DNA of 64,000 bases from Penium margaritaceum (Eukaryota > Streptophyta > Zygnematophyceae > Desmidiales > Peniaceae): positions 599,722-663,721 of the forward strand of contig SZWC01000043.1 in NCBI GenBank assembly GCA_023375785.1, written 5' to 3'. The notes below the pieces were generated by a model. That model did not search any database and was not told the origin of the DNA. It worked only from the letters and a program-made list of their open reading frames with translations. Each line of letters opens with the position of its first letter. Positions within the stretch are counted from its first letter, which is position 1. This document shows, one piece after another, positions 20,910 to 33,744 of this stretch. Position numbers and translations under genes: made by a program.

Positions 20910-21647
20910 TGTTGGATCTAGAGGAGAGAGGGAATCTTGGAGCAGCGAGCATGTGGGACTGAAAGAGAATCACTTGTGCTGAAGAATTGTTGTTTAATCA
21001 CTCAAAATGATGGTGTACATATAGAGCTAGAGCTTGGGGAAGTCAGCCCTCTCACAAGCAACACCAGTTAGCCATGGAGGCTAAGGCTCACACACTAGAG
21101 TCCAGAATCTCACACAAGGGAGGAAATCAGCCTAACAATCAGGCTGACCAGTCACACATGACCTGGAGAGCTAGAGAATGCTCTCATGGCACACTCCTAG
21201 TGGTCACATCACCCACAAACCCATGGAGAATCGCCATGTGTCCATGGCTAGCACACAAGGATCTCACCTCACCTAAAAAGTAAGGAGAGGTACCTTTATC
21301 CTAGTCAGCACACTCTGACAAGGCAATCCTTAGACCAAGGACCTTTTTGAATATTTCTCCCATCAGGTCTTGACCCTAGACCTCTTGCCTATTTCTTTTC
21401 TTAGGCTAAGGCATGGAGCCATCACCCATGGCCACACAGACATCGGCGGTCCATGATCCCTGAAACTTAAAAAATTCATATCTCCCAATCCGACCGTTGG
21501 AACGGCTTGAAACTTGGACTATAGATAATTTGCCAGCTGATCTCTCCAAAGGTGAAGACAGATCAACGATCGAAGCAGGCATCTGGAAGTTTCCTGGAAC
21601 TTGCTCCTGTGGACCTGAAATTGAGCCGGATGGCTCCTTTCCGAACA
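20910..21647 (-). repeat. A2 5' LTR
   Basis: 738 bp; in element sense ends GATCCAACA next to the primer site. TATA-like CATATAGAG (plus strand) around 21017-21025. Confidence 0.9.
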
Positions 21648-21667
21648 ACCGGTGCCACTACCCTAGC

Positions 21668-23247
21668 AACTAGGATGCAAGTAGGATGCAAGTAGGGTTC
21701 AAGTGGGACACTACTAGGGCAAAAATAGGCCATAACTAGGGTATAGCTAGTGTCTAAGTAAAGCACAACTAGGCTATAACTAGAGCGGAACTGGGACGCA
21801 CCTAGGACACAAATAGGATGCAACTAGGACACAAGTAGGGTACAACTAGAGTACAACTAGGATATAACTAGGATACAACTAGGACACAACTAGGATACAT
21901 GTAGGACGTAACTAGGACGTAGTTAGTACCCAACAGAGGCGCAACTAAGATACAACTAGGACATAACTAGGATACAACTAGGATCTAAATAGGGCACAAA
22001 TAGGATACAAGTAGGGCACAAGTACGGTGCAACAAGGACGTAAGTAGGGTACAACTAGGATCCAACTTAGAGGCAGCTAGTGCCCAGTTGAGGCGCAACT
22101 ACTCCGCAACTAGGATGCAACTAGGGCCCAAGTAGGGTGTAAGTAGGAAGCAACTAGGATGCAACTAGGATACAACAATGACGTAAATAGGACAGACATA
22201 CGATACAAGTAGGACACAAGTAGGATGGAATTAGTACACAACTAGGGTATAACTAGAGCACAACTAGGAAACAAATAGGATACAAGTAGGGTGTAAGTAG
22301 GGTGGAACTAGGACACAACTTGGGCAGAAATAGGACATCGTAGGGTACAAGTGGGACGTAAGTAAGGCGCAACTAGGATGTAACTAAGGCACAACTAGGA
22401 CGAAAATAGGATGCAATTAAGACGCAGCTAGAGCATAACCAAGGTGTAACTAAGGTGTAAGTAGGACATAGCTAGTATCCAACTGAGGTACAACTAGGGT
22501 ACAACTAGAGTGCAAGTAGGAAATAACTAAGGTATAAGTAGGATACAACTATGGTAGAAAAAGGATACAAGTACGACACAACTAGGATGCAAGTAGGACG
22601 TAACTGGGACCTAACTAGGACATAACTAGGACGTAACTAGGACGTACCTAGTTTCCAATAAAGGCACAATTAGGATACAACTAGGGTGCAAGTAGGACAC
22701 AACTAGGGTACAAGTAGGGAGAAAATAGGATGTAACTAGGGTGTAACTAGGATATAACTAAGGTACAAGTAGGATGCAAGAAGGCATAACTAGGATACAA
22801 CGAGGGTACCACTAGGGCATAAGTAGGACGCAAATGCAATACACGTAGCGTACACCTAGGACAAATCTCCTACCAAACCGAGGCACAACTAGGGCGTAAG
22901 TAGGGCACAGGTAGAGTACAATTCGACCTAAATAGGATGTAGGCAAAATGCAACTAGGATGCAACTAGGTAAAAACTAGGACACAAATATGGCGTAGCTA
23001 GTGATTAGCTCAGGCACAACTAGGGTACAACTAGGGTGCAACTAGGAAGCAACTAGGGCGCAACTAGGGTCCAACTAGGGAATAAGTAGGATACAAGTAT
23101 GGTGCAAGAAAGACGCAACTAGGACGTAACTAGGTATAACTAGGGCGTAATAAGGACGTAGCTAATGTCCAGCTTGGACGCAACTAGGACGCAACTAGGA
23201 TACAACTAGGATCCAAGTAGGGTACAAGTAGGGTGCAACTAGGATGC
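21668..23247. repeat. 11-bp-period minisatellite, block 1
   Basis: About 1.6 kb of degenerate tandem units close to YAASTAGGRYR (for example CAACTAGGATA, CAAGTAGGGTA), mostly 11 bp with occasional 10- and 12-bp units. No ORF. It abuts relic C (after removal of A2) on the left and the 5' LTR of A3 on the right. Confidence 0.9.
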
Positions 23248-23251
23248 AACT

Positions 23252-23985
23252 TGTTGGGAATAGGGCCATCCCGCTCAGTTTCAAGTCCACAGGAGTAAAT
23301 CCCAAGAAACTACCAAATGCCTGTTCTGATCATTAATCCAAAGTCACCATTAGAAAGATCAGGTACTAAACTGTCTACCGTCCAAGTTTGAGGCCAATCC
23401 AACTGTCATACTGAGAGAAATGTAATTTCAAAATTTATGCGGTCATGGACCACCTGTGTCTGATGATCATAGACGATGGCTCCATGCCTCAACCTGAGAA
23501 AGGAAAAATGGGCAAGAGGTCCACGGTCAAGACCTGATGGGAGAAATATTTAAAAGATCCTAGAATCTTGCATTGCCTTGTTAGAGTGTACTGACTAGGG
23601 TAAAGATATCTCTCCTTACTTTTAAGGTGAGGTGAGAGCCTTGTGTACTTGCCATGGACACATGGCGATTCTCCATCGGATTTTGGGTCATTTGATCACT
23701 AGGACTGCCATGAGAGTATTCTCTAGCTCTCTAGGTTGTGTGTGACTGGTCAGCCTGATTACTAGGCTGATTTCCTCTCTTCTATGAGATTGTGGACTAG
23801 TGTGTGAGCCTTAGCCTCCATGGCTATGTGGTGTGGCTTGTGAGAGGTCTGACTTGTGCAAGCTCTAACTTTATATGTGCTCCATCATTTTGAGTGATTT
23901 AACAACCATTCTTCAGCACAACTGATGTCCTTTCAGTCCCACATATTTCCCGCTCCAAGGCTCCCTCTCTCCTCCAGATCCTACA
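23252..23985 (+). repeat. A3 5' LTR
   Basis: Starts TGTTGGGAATAGGGCC, ends CCAGATCCTACA. The most diverged A LTR in the window by eye. Confidence 0.88.
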
Positions 23986-23987
23986 TT

Positions 23988-24002
23988 TGGTATCTAAGCC
24001 AG
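23988..24002 (+). promoter_or_regulatory. A3 primer-binding site
   Basis: TGGTATCTAAGCCAG, 13 of 15 matching the initiator tRNA-Met 3'-end site. Confidence 0.75.
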
Positions 24003-24628
24003 GTTCTACCCATTTCAGCTAGCACAAGCCGTCACTTTGAAAGTAATGGATTAGGATCAAACATTGACCACATTTGACAATCGACAACAAGATCTTCAAG
24101 TTCACTAGACAAGCTTTTCAACGAGGCCTAGATTGCAAGATCCAACAGTTGGATTGAGGGTTATGCTCAAAACAAGGTCGGCCAGGGCTACTCTTCTCTA
24201 TAAGTAAAAGTGTTGCCTTGTGACGGTCATAACTCTCTCGTTTCTTTGTCAAATTTAAAAGTGGCTCATGCAAATCGTAGTATTTTTCCTAAGATGTCCA
24301 TTGGTGCAAAAATAATTACATTCCATTGATTCATTTTGGAGAAACGCCATTTACAAGCTCGCTGGTCTGTCTTGGTATAGGAGCAAAAGCATACCCTATT
24401 TTCAAGAGGATATATCTTTCGAAATCCCCTGTTGATGACCCTGTTTTATGGGTCAATTTGAAAGGTTATGAGCTGAGTTTTCCATTGGTTGGCTTAGTGT
24501 TTCCACATTTCCAGTCTACTGGACTCTACAGTCTATTTTCTATCAGAAATATTTATGGCAAAAGCACCAGCCTAAGCAGGGGTAGCGCTACCAGTCGAGG
24601 GTAGCGTTGAGCATCACCAAAGCTCAAA

Positions 24629-25560
24629 ATGGCAGCAGCAAGCATGATCACAGCAGCCCAGCCCTTGGAGAGGTTTGAAGGATGCGCCAACTTCATGTTT
24701 CGGAAGATCCATACGTGCCTCCTTTTGGAGGAGAGGGACTTGTGGGAGGTGGTGAGGGACGACGAGCGCACTCCGCCTCCAAAGGCCGAAGGTATCAGTG
24801 TAATGCAGGTGGTGACGGGGAAGTTGCTATAAAAAGGTGCAGCAGATGCAAGTTCATTTACAACTGCAGTAGTGGCATATGAGGAGTGGAAGTACAGGCA
24901 GGCCTATAAGCTAATAATTAACACCATCTCCAACCTGTATCTTCAGTACATGAGTGATAAGGCTACTGCAAAAGAGAGGTGGGATGCGTTCTGCAAGAAG
25001 CATGAGAGCAAGAATCCTACATTTCTCATGCTTTGGAAGAGAAGATGATGGTGTTGAAAATGCAGAGTGGCAAAGGGATGGAGGCGTACTTGGAAAGGAC
25101 AAAGGAGTTGAAAGCAATCGGCAACCCTGTGGAAGAGACTCGCTCCATCATCCTCTTGCTGAGGGGACTCCCAACAACCTACGACACGATACGAGAGACG
25201 TCGGAGTGCCAGCCGACTCTCGACTTGGACTTCATCGGCACGTACCTGGTGTAGGTGGAAATGCGTAACAATGCAACAAAGCGAAATGGCGGCAGCAGTA
25301 GTGGAACAACTTTTATGGGCATGGGCTCACGCAACCTACAGCAGCGGTCTCGACAGCAGAGAGTCAAGAAGAAAGGCAAGTGCCACTATTTCCACAAAGA
25401 GGAGCACTACAAGAAAGTGTGCTTCAAGCTTAAGAGGGACCAGAAGGAGTAGTAGCAACAGCAGCAAAAATAGCCATCTCCATAACAGTCGCAGCCGTAA
25501 TCACAACAGCGTCAGCAGCAGGAGCACCACCAAAACAAGGCTGGAGTGTACCATTTTGGC
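24629..25560 (+). pseudogene. A3 Gag
   Basis: ATG at 24629 (MAAASMITAAQPLERFEG), preceded by the A-family leader from 24003. Open to 24831, then a frameshift region; downstream pieces include KATAKERWDAFCKKHESKNP-like core, the TTYDTIRETSECQPTLDLDF segment, a TAG at 25252-25254 and the knuckle CHYFHKEEHYKKVC, in which the second cysteine is phenylalanine and glycine is lost. The glutamine tract contains several TAG/TAA codons. Confidence 0.85.
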
Positions 25561-26823
25561 AACATGAATGTGGCAAAGGAGGTGCGCAACTGCCTCTTCA
25601 AGGCGAAGTGTGATATGTCACAGGAGGAGAAGGCGGATCTCGCATGGTACAAGGACTCAAGGTGTACCAAGAGCATGATGCATCAGAAGGAGTGGTTCAC
25701 ACAGCTGCTATCCAAACCTTTCCCTCCTATTGTAATGGGAGATGATTGAGTGGTGTATGCTAAGGAGATTGGGACTGTGGAGATGTGGTTAGAGACCCCG
25801 CGTGGCATTAAAGTGGGAGTGTTCCACGGCATGCTATATGTACATAATGCTGCGTTCAACCTCCTCTCAGTATCCTCTCTTACCAAAACAGTACCGTGTG
25901 TTGTCTTTGATGATGACCATGGCTACATCCTCAACAAGGACATAAGAGAGGAGTTGGCCAGGTCGGTGAATGAGGGCGACATGAATTGCCTACTAGTGAC
26001 GACAAAGATCCCGCATGAGAAGAGTCTTGTCGTAGTGGTGCAGGCAACAGACGGCCAGATCTGGCATGCGCGCTATGTCCACATTACCATGCGCACCTTG
26101 CAACAGGTTCAAGCAAAGCAGATGGTGCGTGACCTGCCCACTATCTCCAACTTTGAGCAGCAGTTGTATATTGGCTGTTTAAAAGGGAAGCAGCATTACG
26201 AGGTGTTCTCTGGAGTAGGAGAGCATACAAAGGAGGTACTAGAGCTGGTCCACACGGACTTGTGTGGACCGATGCAGACCTTGAGCTTTGGAAACACTAG
26301 GTATTATTTTACCTTCATTGATGATTTCAGCCCTTATACTATTGTGTACTTCTTTGCTTTCAAGGACCAGTGCTTTGACACATTTAAGGAGTTCAAGGCA
26401 AAGGTGGAGAACCAGACTGGTAAGAAAATCAAGGCGTTACACAGCGCCCGTGGTGGAGAGTACCTGAGCAAGGAGTTCCAAGACTACCTCGTAGCACTTG
26501 GCATCAAGGCACAGTGTACTGTGCCGTATCTGTCACAGGAGAACGATGTAGTTGAGCGTTCCAACCGTACCATCATTGAGTCGGCGCGTTCCATGCTGCA
26601 CGCAACTCGGCTCACATATGACTTTTGGGCCAAAGCAGTGATCACTACATTGTACATCAAGAACCGCAGTCCATTTAAGACGCTAGACGAGATGACACCG
26701 TACGAGGCATGGTTTGGCAAGAAGTTGAGCGTGGGTCATTTTGTGCGTTTGGCAGCTTGGCATACATGCACGTGCCAAAGGAAAAGCGACAGAAGTGGGA
26801 TACAAAGAGTGCACATATACTGA
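25546..26823 (+). pseudogene. A3 protease and integrase
   Basis: The longest open frame of the window (25750-26823, 357 codons). Upstream piece has KDSRCTKSMMHQKEWF, with DSG changed to DSR. The integrase shows IWHARYVHITMRTLQQ, YIGCLKGKQH (first zinc cysteine changed), LVHTDLCGPMQT, the core FTFIDDFSPYTIVYF, then ALHSARGGEYLS where the second catalytic aspartate is alanine, and NDVVERSNRTII with the glutamate kept. Openness here therefore does not mean activity. The frame breaks near 26735 and continues in another frame to 27212. Confidence 0.9.
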
Positions 26824-28487
26824 TGATCGGCTATGACGTGGTAAGCAAGGCTTATTGCTTTTACGAGAGGGATACAGCCCATATCATCATCTCAAGGGAT
26901 GTCATTTTCAACGAGAGCAAGACCATTGGTACCAACATTATCCGTGAAAAGGTAGCAAAATCAGCAGCTGACGAGATAGTGGGAGTACATATCCTTCCTG
27001 ATCCATTCTCTCCTAATCTTTCCTCTACTATGACAGTGGGAGAATCACCCTACTCTCCCATGTCAGTTGCAGCAGATAGAGTAACCTCATCGGCAGAAGC
27101 AGAGGAGGGAGATGCAGCACCACCACCAGCAGTAGTTGTGCCAGTAGCACCGCGCCAACCGCACACTAACACTCCAGAACCAGGTCATAGGTACCCTCTT
27201 TGGGTGCGCTAGAAACCTGGTCAGCGCGGCCATTTCTGGATGCTGCAAAAACCAGAATAAATGAACATCACAGTTGAAGCAGATTCAGATGAGCCATCGT
27301 CATACAAGGAGGCCATGGCTACACCGGATGCAGTAAATTGGGCCTAAGCCATGTAATAGGAGATAGAGTTGTAGATGGACAACAGCACGTGGGAGCTGAC
27401 TCAGCGTCCACCTGGATACAAGGTGATCAAGGGCAGGTGGGTGTTCAAGAAATATTTGTAGATGGCAACCTGGAAAACTACAAGGCGAGGCTGGTCGCCA
27501 AAGGCCTCTCGCCGCAGGAGGGCATTGACTATACAGAAATATTTACTCTTGTTGCACAGTTTGCCTCTGTGCATACGCTCCTCTTTTGTACACCAGCTGA
27601 GGATTTTTAGATTCACCACATGGATGTCAAGATAGCATTGTTGAACGGTGACTTCGAGGAGAAGATCTACATGGAGTAGCCAGAGGGATTCGTCATGGAT
27701 GGTTAGGAGCACCTGGTTTGTAAGCTACAGAAGTCGTAGTACGGCCTCAAGCAAGCATTACGTGCTTGGAACCAGAAATAAGATGTGGCACTGTAATGAA
27801 TGGGGTTCGAGGGCAGTGAGTGTGACTACATCTATCGCTAGCAGCATGGGCATGATCATTATCTATGTAAATGCTCCTCCTTTCCAACAGCATGTCTGTA
27901 GTGCATGAGTTCAAGGAGGCCATGTAGGAGTACTTCTAGATGTCTGATCTCGTGAAGGCGTCATACTTCTTTGGTATCTAGATCACGTGTGACCGCAAAT
28001 CATGCTCTCTCTTACTATGCTGAGCCGTAGGATCAAGGATGTTTTGCAACGGTTTGGCATGGCGGAGGCAAAATCCATCAGCACACTGCTTGAGACACAA
28101 ATGCAGCTGAGCGGCACAAGTACCAGAGTATTGTCGTCCGTCTCATGTACCTGATGGTGGCAACTAGGCCGGACCTCGCACAGGCTGTGAATGTTGTGAT
28201 CCAGTACATGGCTAGTCCCGGACCTGAGCACCAGAAGGCAGTGAAGTGGATCTTTCGCTACCTTACTACCATCAACATCAACATCACCTACAACGGCAAC
28301 GACAACTGCATCATCGGCTACACAGACACAAATTGGACTTCAAACCCTGACGACCGCAAGTCCATATCTGGACATGTGTTCCTCATGAATAGCGGGGCCA
28401 TCAGTTGGTGTAGCAAGAGGCAGGTGGTTGTGGCCACCTCAAGCACGGAAGCTGAGTACATCTTTCGCAGCTTTGGAGTCAAGGAAG
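26824..28487 (+). pseudogene. A3 integrase tail, reverse transcriptase, truncated RNase H
   Basis: Follows as SAHILMIGYDVVSKAYCFYERD, the serine/proline-rich linker, RT (YKARLVAKGLSPQEGIDYTEIF), a damaged active site (IIYVNAPP instead of a YVDD box; three bases lost) and RNase H up to SFGVKEV. There RNase H stops: the last roughly 85 codons and the polypurine tract are absent and the next LTR begins directly (28488). The identical junction exists at 62480. Confidence 0.88.
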
Positions 28488-29210
28488 TGTTGAAAAAGGA
28501 GCCATCCGGCTCAGTTTCAGGTACAGAGGAGCAAGTTCCAGGAAGCTACTAGATGCTTCATCTGATTGTCAATCGGACTTCTTCATTGAAAAGATCAGGT
28601 CACAAATTGTCTACGGTCCAAGGTTCAGGCCGATCCAATAGTGTGATTAAGAGATATGAATTTTTGAAGTTTTTGGGGTCATGGACTGCCGGTATCTGGA
28701 TGCTCATGGGCGATGGCTCCATGCCTTAGCCTGAGAAAAGAAAAAGGGCAATACGTCCAGGATCAAGACCCGATGGGAACAATATCCAAAATGGTCCTAG
28801 ATTCTTTGATTGCATTCTCAGAGAATACTGACTAGGAAAAAGGTACCTCTCCTCAATTTTTAGGCGAGCCGAGGTCCTTGTGTGCTAGCCATGGACACAT
28901 GGCGATTCTCTATGGGATTGTGGGTTTTGGGACCACTAGGAGTGTACCATGAGAGCATTTTCGAGCTCTCTAGGTCAGCCTGATTACTTGGTTGATTTGC
29001 TCTCTTGTGTGAGATTATGGACTCTGGTCTATGCCTTAACCCCCATGGCTAAGTGGTGTAGCTTGTGAGAGGGCTGACTTGTCCAAGCTCTAGTTCTATA
29101 TGTACTCCATCATTTTGAGTTATTCAATAACCATTATTTAGCACAACGGATGCCCTTTCAGTCCCATATGCTCGCTGCTCCAAGGCTCTCTCTCTCCTCC
29201 AGTTCCAACA
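28488..29210 (+). repeat. Shared LTR between A3 and A4
   Basis: Starts TGTTGAAAAAGGAGCC, ends CCAGTTCCAACA. Acts as 3' LTR of A3 and 5' LTR of A4. Nearly the same as 62480-63218. Confidence 0.9.
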
Positions 29211-29212
29211 TT

Positions 29213-29227
29213 TGGTATCGGAGCCAA
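29213..29227 (+). promoter_or_regulatory. A4 primer-binding site
   Basis: TGGTATCGGAGCCAA, 13 of 15 matching the initiator tRNA-Met 3'-end site; same variant in A7. Confidence 0.78.
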
Positions 29228-29858
29228 GTTCTACCAGTTTCAGCCAGCAGAGGCCGTCACTTTGAAAATGACGGATATCAATCAAACCTTGACTAAATTC
29301 GACCATTGAGTATAAGATCTTCAAGTGTGCAAGACAAGCATTCTAACGAGTCTAAGATCCTGAAGATCCAACGGTCGGATTGAGAATCATGCTTATACCG
29401 AGGTCGACCAGGGCTACACTCTTCTCTATGAGTTAGACTGTCACGTTGTGATGACCATAACTCCCTTGTTTCTTTGTCACGTTGAAGAACTGGCATATAC
29501 AAATTGTAGTATTTTTCCTAAGATGTCCATTTGAGTAAAAATATTTGCATTCCATCAATTTGTTCTGGGAGAAATGCTGTTTACAAGCTGGCTGGTCTGA
29601 GTTGGAGTAGGAGTAAAAGTATTTCATGTTTTCAAGGGGGTATATATTTCAAAATCCCCTGTTAATGACCATATTTTACGGGTCGATCTGAAGTGTTTTT
29701 AACTGAAGTTTCCACAAATGGGCTTAGTTTTTCCAAATTCCTAGTCTATTGGCATCTACAGTCCATTTTGTGCCAGACAGATTTCTAGGAGAAGCAGTAG
29801 CAGAAGTAGGGGTAGCGCCGTCACCCAAGGGCAGCGTTGAGCAACACTAAAGCTCAAA

Positions 29859-30800
29859 ATGGCAGCAGCAGGCCTGGTCACATCATCCCAGCCTTTGGAG
29901 AGGCTAGAAAGAAGCACCAAATTCACATTTTGGAAGATCCATGCCCGCCTCCTTTTGGAGGAGAAGGGCTTGTAGGAGGTTGTGAGCGGCGACGAGCGTG
30001 CTTTGCCTCCAAAGGCAAAAGGTATTGCCGCAACGCAGGTGGTGGCGGGCAAGACGTCATAGAAAGGTACAGCAGATGCAAGTTGATCTACAACTGCAGT
30101 GCGGCATATGAGAAGAGGAAGAAGAAGGACAGGTAGGCTTAGAGGCTGCTTGTTAATACCATCTCCAACCCGCATCTTCTGTACGTGAATGACAAGATGA
30201 CTACAAAAGAGGGATGGGATGCGTTGTGTAAGAAGTATGAGAGCAAGGATCCTACATTTGTCATTCTTTTGGAGGAGAAGATGATGGCGTTGAAAATGCG
30301 GGGTGACGAATGGATGCAGGCGTACTTAGAAAGGACAAAGGAGCTAGCAAAGTATCTGAAAGTGGCTGGTAACCATGTGGAAGAGACGTGCTTCATCGTC
30401 CTCTTGCTAAGGGGACTCCTAGCAAGCTACGACACGGTGCGAGAGATGTTGGAGTACCAGACAACTCTCGACGTGGACTTCATCTACACGCACCTGGTGC
30501 GGGTAGAACTGCATCACAGTGCAGCAAAATGCAATGGTAGCGGCAGGAGCGAAGTAGCATTTGTGGCCACAAGCTCTGTCTGGACAGCAGAGAGGCAAGA
30601 AGAAAAGCAAGTGCCACTTTTGCCAGAAAGAAGGGCACTACAAGAAAGAGTACTTCAAGTTCAAGAGGGATCAGAAGGAGCAGTACCAACAGCAGCAAAA
30701 GGACCAATCTCCACAGCAGCAACAGCACCAGTCACAGCAGCAGTCAAAGCAGCATCAGTAGCAATAGTAGCAGTAGAACCGAACCAGTGTGCGTCATTTT
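29859..30800 (+). pseudogene. A4 Gag
   Basis: ATG at 29859 (MAAAGLVTSSQPLERLER), after a leader from 29228. TAG at 29972-29974 replaces the TGG of other copies and is shared with A7. The core KYESKDPTFVILLEEKMMAL and LLLRGLLASYDTVREML follow, then CHFCQKEGHYKKEY (last cysteine lost) and a glutamine tract with TAG codons at 30759-30761, 30765-30767, 30768-30770 and 30774-30776. Confidence 0.88.
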
Positions 30801-33725
30801 GGCACCATGAACGTGGCCAAGGAGGTACGCGATCGCCTCTTTATGCTGGTCTCACATGTCACAGAAGGAGAAGGCGGATCTGGCGTGATACAAGGACTTA
30901 GGGTGTACGAAGAGCCTGACGCATCACACGGAGTGGTTTATGCAGCTACTCTCCATTCCTCCTCGACCTATTACTTTGGGTGATGATCGGGTGGTGTATA
31001 TTGAAGGGATTGGGATTATGGAGGTGTGATTGGAGATCCCATGTGGCATTGAAGTAGGAGTGTTCCATGGGATGCTGTATGACCCTCTTTCTGTGTTCAA
31101 CCTTCTCTCAGTGTCCTCTCTCATTAACACAGGACTCCGAGTCGTCTTTCACGACGACTATGGCTACATCCTCGACAAGGAAACAGGAGAGGAGCTGGCC
31201 AGGTCGATGAAGGAAGGTGACATATACCGCATGTAGGGGGCGACCAAGATCTCGCGTGAGCAGAGTTTTACAGTAGTGGTGCAGGCCACTAGTGGCAAAA
31301 TCTGGCATGGGCGCTACGGCCACATTTGCATGTGTACCTTGTAGCAACTTCAAACAAAGCGGATGGTGCGTGACTTACCCACCATCTCTAACTTTGAGCA
31401 GGAGTTGTGCATCGGCTTTTTGGGGAAGAAGAAGCATCGCGAGGTGTCTCTAGAGCAGGGGAGCATGCGAAGGAGGTACTGGAGCTGGTCCACACAGACT
31501 TGTGGCCCGATGCAGAACCAGAGCTTTGGAGGCTCTAAGTATTTTCTCATTGATGATTTCAGCCGTTAAAACGTTGTGTACTTCTTTCCTCCAAGGACGA
31601 GTGCTTTGACAAGTTCAAGGAGTTCAAGGCAACGGTGGAGAACTAGACGGGTAAGAAGATCAAGATACAAACCGACTACGGTGGAGAGTACCTGAGAAAG
31701 GAATTCTCGGACTATCCCGTATCAGCTGGCATCAAGACACAGCATACCGTGTCATACTCGTCGTAGTAGTAAAGTATAGCAAGGAGTTCTCCATCCGCAC
31801 CATCGTTGAGTCGGCGCGCTCCATGCTACATGTGACTCAGCTCACAGATGACTTTTAGACCGAAGCAGTGAGTAGTGTGGTATACTTTAAGAACTGCAGT
31901 CCAATTAAGGCGCTATAGGAGATGACATGATATGAGGTGTGGTTCGGCAAGAAGCCGAGCGTGGGTCATCTTCGCACATCTGGCAGCTTGGCACACATGG
32001 ACATTCCAAAGGAAAAGTGGCAGATGTGGGACGAAAAAAGCGCGTAGATATTGATGATTGGCCACGACGTGGCAAGCAAGGCCTATTGTCTCTATGAGAG
32101 GGATACAGGTCACGTCATCATCTATAGGGATGTCGTCTTCAACAAGAGCAATGTCATCAGAACCAATATTGTCTGGGAAAAGGCAACAGAATCAGCAGCT
32201 GACTAGGTAGTGGGAGCAGATATCCTTCTTGACCCAGTCTATCCTGATCCTTTCTCCACTGTGACAGTGAGAGAACTAGTCTATCCTCTCATTTATGATG
32301 TAGCAGATATAGCGGCCTCATTGGCAGAAGCAGAGGAAGGAGATGTAACACCACCAGCAGCAGCAGTTATACCTGTAGTACCGCGCCAGCCGCCCGCTAA
32401 CGCCTCGGCACCAAGTCGGAGATACCCTCTGTGGGTACGCTACAAGCCTGATGAGCACATGTATTTCTGGATGCTGCAAAAACCAGACCAGATGAATGAT
32501 GCAGTTGCAGCAGATTGAGATGAGCCCACGTCCTCATGGATGTCAAGACGACATTCTTGAATGGTGACTTGGAGGACGAGATCTACATAGAGCAGTTGGA
32601 AGGGTTCGCTGTGGATGGCCAGGAGCACCTGGTTTGCAAGTTGCAAAAGTCGCTTAATGGCCTCAAGTATGCGTCGCGTACTTGGAACCAAAAGTTGGAT
32701 GCGGCACTATAGTGCATGGGGTTTGAGCGCTACGAGTGTGACTACAGCGTGTATCGCTGGAAGCATGAGTATGAGATCCTCATCATTATTGTCTATGTGG
32801 ATGACATGCTCCTCTCCAACAGCATATCTGTACTACAAGAGTTCAAGGAGGCAATGTAGGAGCGTTTCCAGATATCTAATCTCAGGGATGCGTCATAATT
32901 CCAGGGTATCTTGAGCACGCTTTACCGCAAATCATGCTCTCTCTTGCTATAGCAGATCAGATTTATGAAGAAGATCTTGCAGCGGATCGGCATGGCAGAG
33001 GCTAAACCCATCGGTATGCCGCTGGAGACGCGCCAGTACTTCATGAGCTTCAATGGAGAAGCAGACGCAACTGAGTGGCAAAAGTACCAGAGTGTCTTAG
33101 ACAGTCTCATGTACCTGATGGTGGAAACCACAATACCTCACACAGACTGTAAGCATTGTGAGCCAGTACATGACAAACCCCAGACCTGAGCACCAAAAGG
33201 CAGCGAAACGGATCTTACACTACCTTGCTAGAACTATCAACATCGGCATCACGTAGAACGGCAATGACATCATCGGCTATGAAGACACAGATTGGGCTTC
33301 AAACCCTGAGGACCGCAAGTCCATCTCTGGACATGTGTTCCTCATGAATGGTGGGGCCATCAGCTTGTACAGCAAGCGGTAGGTGGTCGTGGCCACCTCA
33401 AGCACGGAAGCTGAGTACGTCTCTCTCAGCTTTGGAGTGAAGGAAGTAGTTTTGCTTCAGCGTCTCATGGGGGAGATGAGAGGGAGTACAACAGTTCCAG
33501 TTCTTGTGCGCATTCACAACCAGAGCGCAATGGCTCTCGCCAAGAATCCTGAGCACCAAGCACATTGACATCGCATATCACTTCATGAGGCACATGGTGC
33601 AGGAGGGTGCTATCAAGCTGGAGTTTACTCCAACCAGTATGCAAGTCGCTGATTTCTACACCAATCCACTGACTCGTGAGAAGCAGCAGTTCTGCATGAA
33701 GGCATGTGGACTTAGACCATTTTGA
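30801..33725 (+). pseudogene. A4 protease, integrase, reverse transcriptase, RNase H
   Basis: Heavily decayed. Recognisable parts: protease VRHFGTMNVAKEV; integrase FEQELCIGFLGKKKHRE, GPMQNQSFGGSKYFL; SARSMLHVTQLT; RT with a clean YVDDMLLSNS active-site box near 32790 and the ITLQRIGMAEAKPIGMPLE-type segment; RNase H with SISGHVFLMNGGAIS, VVVATSSTEAEYVSLSFGVKE and the end EKQQFCMKACGLRPF with a TGA at 33723-33725. A deletion of roughly 0.25 kb falls within the linker-RT junction near 32520-32535. Confidence 0.88.
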
Positions 33726-33744
33726 TTACGGCAAAGTGGGAGAT

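Larger units (their letters stand above)
15309..21647 (-). mobile_element. A2: complete family-A copia retrotransposon
   Basis: The only family-A copy here with all parts: 3' LTR (15309-15994), polypurine tract, Pol, Gag, leader, primer site and 5' LTR (20910-21647), on the minus strand. Flanks are ACTGG (15304-15308) and ACCGG (21648-21652), a 4-of-5 match expected for an ageing target duplication. It inserted at the junction of relic C gag and minisatellite. Many in-frame stops make it non-autonomous. Confidence 0.93.

Noticed and set aside
21668-23247. Possible CRISPR array
   Set aside because: Units are 11 bp, contiguous, degenerate and without spacers; the context is plant retrotransposons.
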